Shown: positions 1 through 5,158 of the stretch, one piece after another | Layout: each line of letters begins with the position of its first letter | Numbering within the stretch: position 1 is the first letter of the stretch | Source: Candidatus Fonsibacter sp. | GTDB taxonomy: Bacteria > Pseudomonadota > Alphaproteobacteria > Pelagibacterales > Pelagibacteraceae | Assembly (NCBI GenBank): GCA_023257975.1 | Contig: JALRAW010000164.1 | Location: forward strand, 1 to 5,403 | Direction: 5' to 3' | DNA length: 5,403 nt | Notes under the pieces: model-generated | The model's database searches: none | Seen by the model: only the letters and a program-made list of their open reading frames with translations | Told to the model about the DNA's origin: nothing | Program-made: the position numbers and the translations under genes

Positions 1-131
1 GAACAATTCTTTTTTCACCATTTAAACAACCAATAAAACCGAAAACCCATAAAAGAAAAATACATACATATAGGGCTGAAGACATAATCCAATTGTCTAA
101 ATTTCCAACGATATAACCAAATAATCCCCAA
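1..131 (-). CDS. Fragment of an unidentified membrane protein
   Basis: Read on the minus strand, one frame stays open from a stop at 152-154 to the window edge, about 48 codons. It gives a hydrophobic, Trp- and aromatic-rich peptide containing LTWGLFGYIVGNLDNW and then ALYVCIFLLWVFGFIG. This looks like two membrane helices joined by a short polar turn (NLDNW), ending in a charged GEKR stretch that would continue outside the window. The only in-frame ATG is at 83-85, which would remove the first helix, so the real start was probably lost at the junction with ispDF. GC is about 29% over 1-120 by hand count, like the rest of the AT-rich segment, so it could come from the same or a related genome. 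I do not recognise the family. The open frame is short enough that chance cannot be excluded, but the amphipathic pattern argues for real coding. Confidence 0.4.
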
Positions 132-150
132 GTTAAAAAGATACTTGGTG
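117..150. other. Probable chimeric or rearrangement junction (left)
   Basis: The plus-strand IspDF frame has recognisable IspD C-terminal sequence from about 132 (VKKILGDYNNIKIT), but runs into a TAA at 114-116 directly upstream, where about 200 further IspD residues should lie. On the other strand, a membrane-protein frame is open up to a stop at 152-154. Two unrelated partial genes in opposite orientation therefore abut within 117-150. An assembly or amplification chimera is the simplest reading; a genuine inversion breakpoint is possible. The exact base cannot be fixed from this sequence alone. Confidence 0.65.
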
Positions 151-674
151 ACTATAATAATATTAAAATTACACTTAAAAATGATTTAAATAATCATAAA
201 CAACTTTCTTATGGAATTGGTTATGACATTCATAAATTAGAAAAAAATTATAAATTATATTTAGGTGGGATAAATATACCGTATTCTATGGGCACAGTTG
301 GTCATTCTGATGGTGACCCTGTAATTCATGCTCTAATAGATTCTCTACTAGGGTCTAAAAAGCTAGGAGATATAGGAACTCTATTTCCAAATAGTAAAAA
401 ATATAAAAATAAAAGATCAACTTTTTTTTTAAAAAAAATAATCAATCTATTTGAAGCAAAAAATATTAAAATTAATAATATTGATATTAATATTATTACA
501 CAAAAGCCTAATTTAAAAAAATATAAAAAAATCATATCTAAAAACCTTGCAAGAATTTGTAATATTAATGAAAAAAAAATAAGTGTTAAAGGAAAAACAA
601 CTGATAGACTTGGAAATGTTGGAAAGAATAAAGCAATAGCATGCGAGGTAATAACTTCTGTCTCAAATTATTAA
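132..674 (+). CDS. ispDF: IspDF bifunctional enzyme, C-terminal (IspF) part; 5' truncated
   Basis: This is the 2-C-methyl-D-erythritol 2,4-cyclodiphosphate synthase (IspF) half of a fused IspD-IspF protein of the cytoplasmic MEP isoprenoid pathway. IspF converts CDP-ME 2-phosphate to MEcPP with release of CMP. The frame is open from 117. The first recognisable stretch, ILGDYNNIKITLKNDL, matches the end of an IspD domain, and no stop separates it from IspF, which shows the fusion usual in Alphaproteobacteria. IspF begins at SYGIGYDIHKL (about 207-239), carrying the metal-ligand Asp and His. It continues with the GHSDGDP block (about 300-320) that supplies the third metal His, then LGDIGTLFPNS, and ends with the substrate-binding block KGKTTDRLGNVG. 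The ATG at 288 lies inside the IspF domain and cannot be the true start. Almost all of IspD, including its CTP-binding site, is missing because of the left junction. The gene precedes pgpA and pncC on the same strand. Confidence 0.9.
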   Translation, partial: VKKILGDYNNIKITLKNDLNNHKQLSYGIGYDIHKLEKNYKLYLGGINIPYSMGTVGHSDGDPVIHALIDSLLGSKKLGDIGTLFPNSKKYKNKRSTFFLKKIINLFEAKNIKINNIDINIITQKPNLKKYKKIISKNLARICNINEKKISVKGKTTDRLGNVGKNKAIACEVITSVSNY

Positions 675-696
675 TTTAAATAAAAAAATATTTACC

Positions 697-1110
697 TTGT
701 TTGGAATTGGTTTTTTGCCAATCCCGGGAACAATGGGTTCGCTTATTACTATAATAATTTATTATTTATTTTATAATTATCTTAATATTATTTATTTTAT
801 ATTATTTATTATTTTTGTTCTTATTTATTCATTTTATTTTTTAAATAAAACGCTAAATCAATCTTTTTCATCCTCTGATCCAAAAGAAGTTGTAATAGAT
901 GAATTTATAGGTCAATCAATACCACTTGTTCTATGTGAGAATAATTTTTTTCTAATAATTTTATCTTTTTTACTATTTCGTATTTTTGATATTTCAAAGC
1001 CATGGCCTGCAAGTTATTTTGACTCAAAAATTAAAAGTGCAGCTGGGGTAATATTAGATGATATCTTTGCTGGTATTTATACATTTTTAATTATTTATTT
1101 ATGCATATAA
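697..1110 (+). CDS. pgpA: Phosphatidylglycerophosphatase A (PgpA)
   Basis: This is an integral inner-membrane phosphatase that removes phosphate from phosphatidylglycerophosphate to give phosphatidylglycerol. Numbering from the TTG at 697, the family blocks are PIPGTMGSL (8-16), KEVVIDEFIGQ (63-73, with the acidic pair D68/E69), FRIFDISKPWP (94-104) and GVILDDIFAGIY (117-128, with D121/D122). Hydrophobic segments lie near 15-49, 74-98 and 124-137. The start is uncertain. TTG 697 is the only ATG/GTG/TTG codon in the open frame upstream of the conserved block, yet it opens right inside the family's FGIG motif. The frame stays open back to a stop at 652-654, and the preceding residues NLNKKIFT look like a normal N terminus. 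A rare start such as ATT at 667 or 670, overlapping the ispDF stop, is therefore possible. The gene ends 10 bases into pncC (overlap 1101-1110), implying co-transcription with ispDF and pncC. No Shine-Dalgarno-like sequence is seen. Confidence 0.88.
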   Translation: MFGIGFLPIPGTMGSLITIIIYYLFYNYLNIIYFILFIIFVLIYSFYFLNKTLNQSFSSSDPKEVVIDEFIGQSIPLVLCENNFFLIILSFLLFRIFDISKPWPASYFDSKIKSAAGVILDDIFAGIYTFLIIYLCI

Positions 1111-1589
1111 TTGATCAACTTAAAAACTTAAACACTCTTTTAATAAAAAATAAAATCAAAGTTTCAGTAGCTGAATCCTGTACTGGCGGATTAATTAGTT
1201 ATAATTTAACAAAAATCCCTGGAGCTTCTAAATATTTTATGATGGGCTTAGTTTCTTATTCAAATAAATCAAAAATAGATCTGCTTAAAGTAAAACCTCA
1301 AACATTACTAAAGCATGGAGCAGTCAGCGCCAAAACATGCAAAGAAATGTGTGAAAATTTACTTAAAATCTCCAGAACAAATATTGCAGTCTCAGTAACT
1401 GGTATTGCTGGTCCAGATGGTGGAACTAAAAAAAAACCTATAGGACTTGTTTATATAGGCATTTGTAGCAAAAAAAAAACTGAAATAAAAAAATTAAACT
1501 TTAATAAAAAAAAAACAAGAATAAATATTCAAAATCAAGTTTTAGTTAAAACTATTAAACTAATAAAAAATCACATTAATATTTTATAG
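1101..1589 (+). CDS. pncC: Nicotinamide-nucleotide amidase (stand-alone CinA C-terminal domain)
   Basis: This 162-residue protein is a complete CinA C-terminal (PncC) domain, which deamidates nicotinamide mononucleotide to nicotinic acid mononucleotide in NAD salvage. Visible motifs are VAESCTGG (23-30, with Ser26 the expected catalytic serine), the GLVSYSNKSK block (from 49, with Tyr53 and nearby lysines), KHGAVSAKT, and VSVTGIAGPDGGTKKKPIG. The length equals the usual stand-alone PncC (about 160 residues); the N-terminal MoCF-like domain of long CinA proteins is absent. The ATG at 1101 overlaps the end of pgpA by 10 bases, so translation is probably coupled. The 3' end overlaps the convergent ratA gene by 14 bases. 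The coding region holds two runs of ten A (1470-1479 and 1506-1515) and one of nine (1428-1436). These code for lysines in a basic C-terminal part and are potential slippage sites. Often annotated cinA, but competence-related damage induction is not implied. Confidence 0.92.
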   Translation: MHIIDQLKNLNTLLIKNKIKVSVAESCTGGLISYNLTKIPGASKYFMMGLVSYSNKSKIDLLKVKPQTLLKHGAVSAKTCKEMCENLLKISRTNIAVSVTGIAGPDGGTKKKPIGLVYIGICSKKKTEIKKLNFNKKKTRINIQNQVLVKTIKLIKNHINIL

Positions 1590-2025
1590 TTTCTTTTGCT
1601 CGTTGCTCAAAAGAACTTAAGATTTTTTCAAAGCCATAATTAAAAAACTTACTAAATATAATATTAATGATAGGATTTTTTAATTCGATATCAATATAAA
1701 AATTTACAGTGCAGGAATTCTTATCAATTGTTTCGAACTTCCAAATATTTAATAATTTTTTTATATTTGTACTTATAGAAGTTACTTCAATCTTTGAAGT
1801 TATGCTATCGTAAACAACATTGCTTGTATAAACTTCTCTAAATGAATTAAAACCTATTTCTAAATCAGCTGTAATTTTTAAATCTTTTTTTTTTTTATCG
1901 ATTGATAAAATTTTTGAATTAAGACACCAAGGTAAAAAAAATTTATAATCTTCAATTTTTAAAACTAATTTTATAAGATCTTTTTTTGAATAATTAAATT
2001 TTTTTGTAATTTTTTTAACTGGCAA
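1576..2025 (-). CDS. ratA: RatA/Coq10-family START-domain protein
   Basis: This 149-residue member of the polyketide cyclase/START lipid-binding family is of the RatA/Coq10 type. Mitochondrial Coq10 binds ubiquinone and supports respiration. E. coli RatA was described as inhibiting 70S ribosome assembly. For an alphaproteobacterium next to lipA, a ubiquinone-chaperone role is an attractive inference but unproven. Signature features are the N-terminal strand MPVKKITKKFNYS, the helix-turn block LKIEDYKFFLPWC (22-34), EIGFNSFREVYTSNV (56-70), WKFETID (95-101) and a long C-terminal helix (about 119-146) ending FEQRAKETIKY. The start is a TTG at 2023-2025. An in-frame stop at 2032-2034 excludes anything further upstream except TTT and AAA codons, and the family usually begins Met-Pro, so TTG is well supported. 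It starts one base after the lipA stop. A run of twelve A on the coding strand (1885-1896) encodes four lysines. Confidence 0.85.
   Translation of the reverse strand: MPVKKITKKFNYSKKDLIKLVLKIEDYKFFLPWCLNSKILSIDKKKKDLKITADLEIGFNSFREVYTSNVVYDSITSKIEVTSISTNIKKLLNIWKFETIDKNSCTVNFYIDIELKNPIINIIFSKFFNYGFEKILSSFEQRAKETIKY
1591..1615 (+). terminator. Possible weak intrinsic terminator after pncC
   Basis: A perfect 8-base inverted repeat, TTCTTTTG (1591-1598) and CAAAAGAA (1608-1615), encloses a 9-base loop and starts two bases after the pncC stop codon. A run of six T follows at 1623-1628, seven bases beyond the stem. The position suits termination of the ispDF-pgpA-pncC transcript, inside the 3' end of the opposing ratA gene. 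The stem has only two G-C pairs and the T-run is not immediately adjacent, so it may be a coincidence of AT-rich coding sequence. No T-run follows it on the minus strand. Confidence 0.28.
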
Positions 2026-2026
2026 T

Positions 2027-2950
2027 TTAAATTAACTTGTTAATTCTTTTTCTTTTTAATACATCAAAATCTTCTGACGCATGGTAGGAAGATCTGGTTA
2101 ATGGACTTGATGAAACTAATAAAAATCCTTTACCCTCTGCTATTAATTTGTAATTTTCAAACTCTTCAGGAGTTATAAAATCTTTTATCGGATAATGTTT
2201 TGAGGTTGGTTGCAAATACTGACCAATGGTCAAAAAATCTACTCCTGCAACTCTTAAATCATCCATAACTTGCATAATTTCTTCTTTAGTTTCGCCAAGA
2301 CCTACCATCAGACCTGACTTAGTAAAAATATTAGGATTATAATCTTTAACTTTTTTTAACAAATCTAATGACTGAAAATAACGTGAGCCTGGCCTTACCT
2401 TTAAATATAAACGGGGAATAGTTTCTAAATTATGATTAAAAACATCAGGTTTTGCATCTACGACAATTTTATAAACATCTCCTTTTCTTAAAAAATCAGG
2501 TGTCAAAACTTCAATAGTTGTCTTTTCATTAAATTTTTTTATTTCCGTAATAACATTTGCAAAATGTTTTGCTCCACCATCCTCTAAATCATCTCTATCA
2601 ACTGAGGTTATAACTACATGTAATAATTTAAGATCTTTAACACTTTTTGCGATTTTTATAGGTTCGAGAGTATCTAAAGATCGTGGGATTCCAGTTTTAA
2701 CATTGCAAAAGGCACAAGCTCTAGTGCATGTATCCCCCATAATCATGAATGTCGCATGTTTCTTACTCCAACATTCAATAATATTTGGGCAAGAAGCCTC
2801 TTCGCAAACTGTAAAAAGATTATTTTTTTTTAAAATATTTTTAGTTTGAAGATATTCATTGGAATAATTAGCTTTTACTCTTATCCAAGCTGGTTTTTTT
2901 TGAATTGGATTTTCAATGTTATTAACTTTTTCAGGGTGTCTAACTGTCAT
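2027..2950 (-). CDS. lipA: Lipoyl synthase (LipA)
   Basis: This radical-SAM enzyme inserts two sulfurs at C6 and C8 of protein-bound octanoyl groups, making the lipoyl cofactor of pyruvate and 2-oxoglutarate dehydrogenases and the glycine cleavage system. The 307 residues match the family's usual length. The auxiliary cluster motif is C49/C54/C60 ([12 protein letters not shown]), and the radical-SAM cluster motif is C75/C79/C82 (CTRACAFC). The C-terminal RSSYHA motif (286-291) supplies the serine that ligates the sacrificial auxiliary cluster. Other family blocks are [31 protein letters not shown] and [14 protein letters not shown]. All key residues are present, so the enzyme should be active. 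The ATG at 2948-2950 overlaps the ftsB stop in an ATGA arrangement (2947-2950), so its translation is probably coupled to ftsB. No octanoyltransferase (lipB) or dehydrogenase subunit gene lies in the window. Confidence 0.97.
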   Translation of the reverse strand: MTVRHPEKVNNIENPIQKKPAWIRVKANYSNEYLQTKNILKKNNLFTVCEEASCPNIIECWSKKHATFMIMGDTCTRACAFCNVKTGIPRSLDTLEPIKIAKSVKDLKLLHVVITSVDRDDLEDGGAKHFANVITEIKKFNEKTTIEVLTPDFLRKGDVYKIVVDAKPDVFNHNLETIPRLYLKVRPGSRYFQSLDLLKKVKDYNPNIFTKSGLMVGLGETKEEIMQVMDDLRVAGVDFLTIGQYLQPTSKHYPIKDFITPEEFENYKLIAEGKGFLLVSSSPLTRSSYHASEDFDVLKRKRINKLI

Positions 2951-3252
2951 TTTTGATTAATAATATAAATTTTTTCACCTTTTTTGCCCAATACAAAGTA
3001 GTCTCTATAAATCTCGTCTAAATAATCTTTGTTTATGTTAACAGATAAAAAATCATTTTTTCTTGTTAAAAAATTAATTTCTTTTTTAATTTCTAAATTT
3101 TTTTCTTGAAATTCTTTTAATAAATTTTTTTTTTTAAAATATTCTATTAATCCTCTATCGCCTCCAAAAAAATTAAAAACAATATATAAAACTATTATTA
3201 GTATTATAAAATAAAACTTTTTATCAGAAATTGAGTTAATTAAGTTATTCAT
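2947..3252 (-). CDS. ftsB: Cell division protein FtsB (DivIC family)
   Basis: This small bitopic septum-formation protein would bridge FtsL and FtsQ in the divisome and sit in the inner membrane with its bulk in the periplasm. The 101 residues show a short cytoplasmic tail (1-12), one membrane helix (about 13-29, [17 protein letters not shown]), the typical post-membrane [10 protein letters not shown] (30-39), and then a Lys/Glu/Leu-rich coiled coil (about 37-70). The C-terminal block [19 protein letters not shown] is characteristic of the DivIC/FtsB family. The ATG shares one base with the eno stop (TAATG at 3250-3254), and its stop overlaps the lipA start. The position directly after eno is the classic location of ftsB in proteobacteria and supports the call. 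Confidence 0.88.
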   Translation of the reverse strand: MNNLINSISDKKFYFIILIIVLYIVFNFFGGDRGLIEYFKKKNLLKEFQEKNLEIKKEINFLTRKNDFLSVNINKDYLDEIYRDYFVLGKKGEKIYIINQK

Positions 3253-4511
3253 TATAATTTTGACATTTCAGATTTTTTTCCAAACTCTTCTTCTATTCTC
3301 AATAATCTATTATATTTTGCAACTCTTTCAGATCTAGCCAAGGACCCGGTTTTAATTTGAGAAGATTCAGTTGCGACTGCTAAGTCAGCAATAAAAGTAT
3401 CCTCACTATCACCAGATCTATGAGAAATAATTGTATTAAAATTATTTTTTTTAGCAAAATTAATAACTTCTAAAGTTTCAGAAACTGTTCCGATTTGATT
3501 TGGTTTAATCAAAATTGCGTTTGCAGCTAATTCCATAACACCTTTTTTTAGACGAGTTAAATTAGTTACAAATAAATCGTCACCAACAATTTGAATCTTT
3601 TTTCCCAATTCTTTAGTCAATTTTTTCCAAACAATCCAATCATCTTCAAAAACAGGATCCTCTATAGAAACTATTGGAAATTTGTTACATAACTTTTTAT
3701 AATAATTAATTAACTCTTTTGAAGTTACAGCATTCTTATCTTCTTTAATCTTATATTTTCCAAAACTATAAAGTTCATTCGCTGCAACATCTAAACAAAT
3801 GTTAATATCTTTGCCAATTTTTAAACCAGATTTTTTAACTGCCTTAATTATATATTCTAATGCTTTTTCATCGCTATCAAATGAAGGAGCAAAACCACCT
3901 TCATCACCAAGATTAGTATTTAATTTTTTTAATTTTAATTCTTCTTTTAAATTTTGAATAACTAAAAAAGACATTCTTAAACAGTCTTTAAAAGATTTTG
4001 CTCCATCTGGCCTAATCATAAACTCTTGTATTTGCAGAGAATTATTAGCGTGAGCCCCTCCATTAATAATATTTAACATTGGAAATGGTAATTTATTCTT
4101 ATTATTGCCTCCTAAGTATTTATATAGAGGAGTTTTGTTACATGATGCTGCTGCTTTGGAGTTTGCAATAGAAACTGCCAAAATAGCATTAGCTCCTAAT
4201 CTTTTTTTATTCTCGGTGCCATCTAGTTTAATTAAAAAACTATCTATTTTTTTTTGATCGTAAACTGATAAGCCAGTGATTGCTTTATTAATTTCTAAAT
4301 TAATATTTTTTACAGCATCTAAAACTCCTTTTTTTAAATACTGATTACTTTTGTCTCTAAGTTCATGAGCTTCATAAGATCCGGTGGAAGCGCCAGAAGG
4401 AACTATTGAGCTACCTGTAGAACCATCTGCTAGTATTACTTCTGCTTCTACTGTTGGAAAGCCTCTGCTATCAAAAACTTGTCTTGCCCTAACCTTGCTA
4501 ATAACTGACAT
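3252..4511 (-). CDS. eno: Enolase (phosphopyruvate hydratase)
   Basis: This cytoplasmic glycolytic/gluconeogenic enzyme interconverts 2-phosphoglycerate and PEP. The 419 residues are slightly shorter than the usual 425-435. Visible active-site elements are RQVFDSRGFPTVE (10-22), the mobile loop SGASTG (39-44), GGAHANNSLQIQEF (151-164), and the catalytic glutamate E204 in LGDEGGFAPS. Metal ligands are D241 (CLDVAANE), E284 (SIEDP) and D311 (VGDD). The catalytic lysine is K336 (IKPNQIGT), followed by SHRSGDSEDTFIADLAVA (363-380) and the C-terminal ARSERVAKYNRLLRIEEE block. The ATG at 4509-4511 lies two bases after the kdsA stop. No Shine-Dalgarno-like sequence is seen, so expression probably depends on the kdsA transcript and on re-initiation. 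The gene is complete with all key residues present. Confidence 0.98.
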   Translation of the reverse strand: MSVISKVRARQVFDSRGFPTVEAEVILADGSTGSSIVPSGASTGSYEAHELRDKSNQYLKKGVLDAVKNINLEINKAITGLSVYDQKKIDSFLIKLDGTENKKRLGANAILAVSIANSKAAASCNKTPLYKYLGGNNKNKLPFPMLNIINGGAHANNSLQIQEFMIRPDGAKSFKDCLRMSFLVIQNLKEELKLKKLNTNLGDEGGFAPSFDSDEKALEYIIKAVKKSGLKIGKDINICLDVAANELYSFGKYKIKEDKNAVTSKELINYYKKLCNKFPIVSIEDPVFEDDWIVWKKLTKELGKKIQIVGDDLFVTNLTRLKKGVMELAANAILIKPNQIGTVSETLEVINFAKKNNFNTIISHRSGDSEDTFIADLAVATESSQIKTGSLARSERVAKYNRLLRIEEEFGKKSEMSKL

Positions 4512-4513
4512 TA

Positions 4514-5158
4514 CTATTTTGATTTAATTAATTTATCTATTCCTATTAGATCTTTAAGCAAATTCTCTAAGCCACCAAGAGGTATCATATTTGCACCATC
4601 GGATGGGGCTTTGTCTGGATTGTTGTGAGTTTCCAAAAAAACTGTTGAAATACCAACTGCAACAGCAGCTCTTGACAATGAACTAACAAATTGTCTCTCT
4701 CCACCACTGCTATCTCCTTTGCCTCCGGGTTGCTGAACAGAATGAGTGGCATCAAAAACTACTGGATAACCAAAATCAGCTAAAATTGACAATGAACGCA
4801 TATCAGAAACCAATGTGTTGTATCCAAAACTAACTCCTCTTTCAGTGATTAATATTTTATTGTTACCGCTTTCCTCTATTTTTTTAATAACATTTTTCAT
4901 ATCCCAAGGAGCTAAAAATTGACCTTTTTTAATATTTACTATTTTATTTGTTTTAGCGGCAGCAACTAATAGGTCTGTTTGTCTGCATAAAAAAGCAGGG
5001 ATTTGTATAATATCTACGACATCTGAAACTATTTTGCATTGCTCTTCATTATGAATATCAGTGAGAATTGGAACATCTAAGTCTTTTGAAATGTAATCAA
5101 ATATAGACAAAGACTTATCAAGTCCAACTCCTCTTTTAGAATTTAAACTTGTTCTGTT
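4514..5158 (-). CDS. kdsA: 3-deoxy-8-phosphooctulonate synthase (KdsA), 5' truncated
   Basis: KdsA condenses PEP with arabinose 5-phosphate to form Kdo 8-phosphate, the precursor of the lipopolysaccharide core sugar Kdo. The visible frame has 214 residues and begins with NRTSLNSKRG, the well-known KANR(S/T)S substrate-binding block without its first two residues. About 60 N-terminal residues are therefore missing, given a usual length near 275-284. Later blocks are TDIHNEEQCK, QIPAFLCRQTDL, KKGQFLAPWDMKN, ITERGVSFGYNTLVSDMRSL, FDATHSVQQPGGKG and FLETHNNPDKAPSDGANMIPL. A TTG at 5108-5110 could be mistaken for a start, but it is an internal leucine (GLDKSLSIFDYI). The codon upstream of the first visible Asn is TAA, created by the junction to foreign sequence. 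Because the N terminus is lost, the residue separating metal-dependent (Cys) from metal-independent (Asn) KdsA cannot be read. eno follows after two bases. Confidence 0.95.
   Translation of the reverse strand, partial: NRTSLNSKRGVGLDKSLSIFDYISKDLDVPILTDIHNEEQCKIVSDVVDIIQIPAFLCRQTDLLVAAAKTNKIVNIKKGQFLAPWDMKNVIKKIEESGNNKILITERGVSFGYNTLVSDMRSLSILADFGYPVVFDATHSVQQPGGKGDSSGGERQFVSSLSRAAVAVGISTVFLETHNNPDKAPSDGANMIPLGGLENLLKDLIGIDKLIKSK

Noticed and set aside
288..290. ATG as the start of a stand-alone IspF
   Set aside because: The metal-binding GYDIH block at about 219-233 lies upstream in the same open frame, so the start would cut off essential residues.
326..535. Minus-strand 69-residue open frame rich in Phe, Ile and Leu
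   Set aside because: It lies entirely inside the well-supported ispF coding region and is the antisense reading of Asn/Lys/Ile-rich codons. Its membrane-like look is a side effect of AT-rich sequence.
5108..5110. TTG as the start of a complete 198-residue kdsA
   Set aside because: Upstream codons continue the conserved KdsA sequence (NRTSLNSKRGVGLDKS), so this is an internal leucine of a truncated gene.
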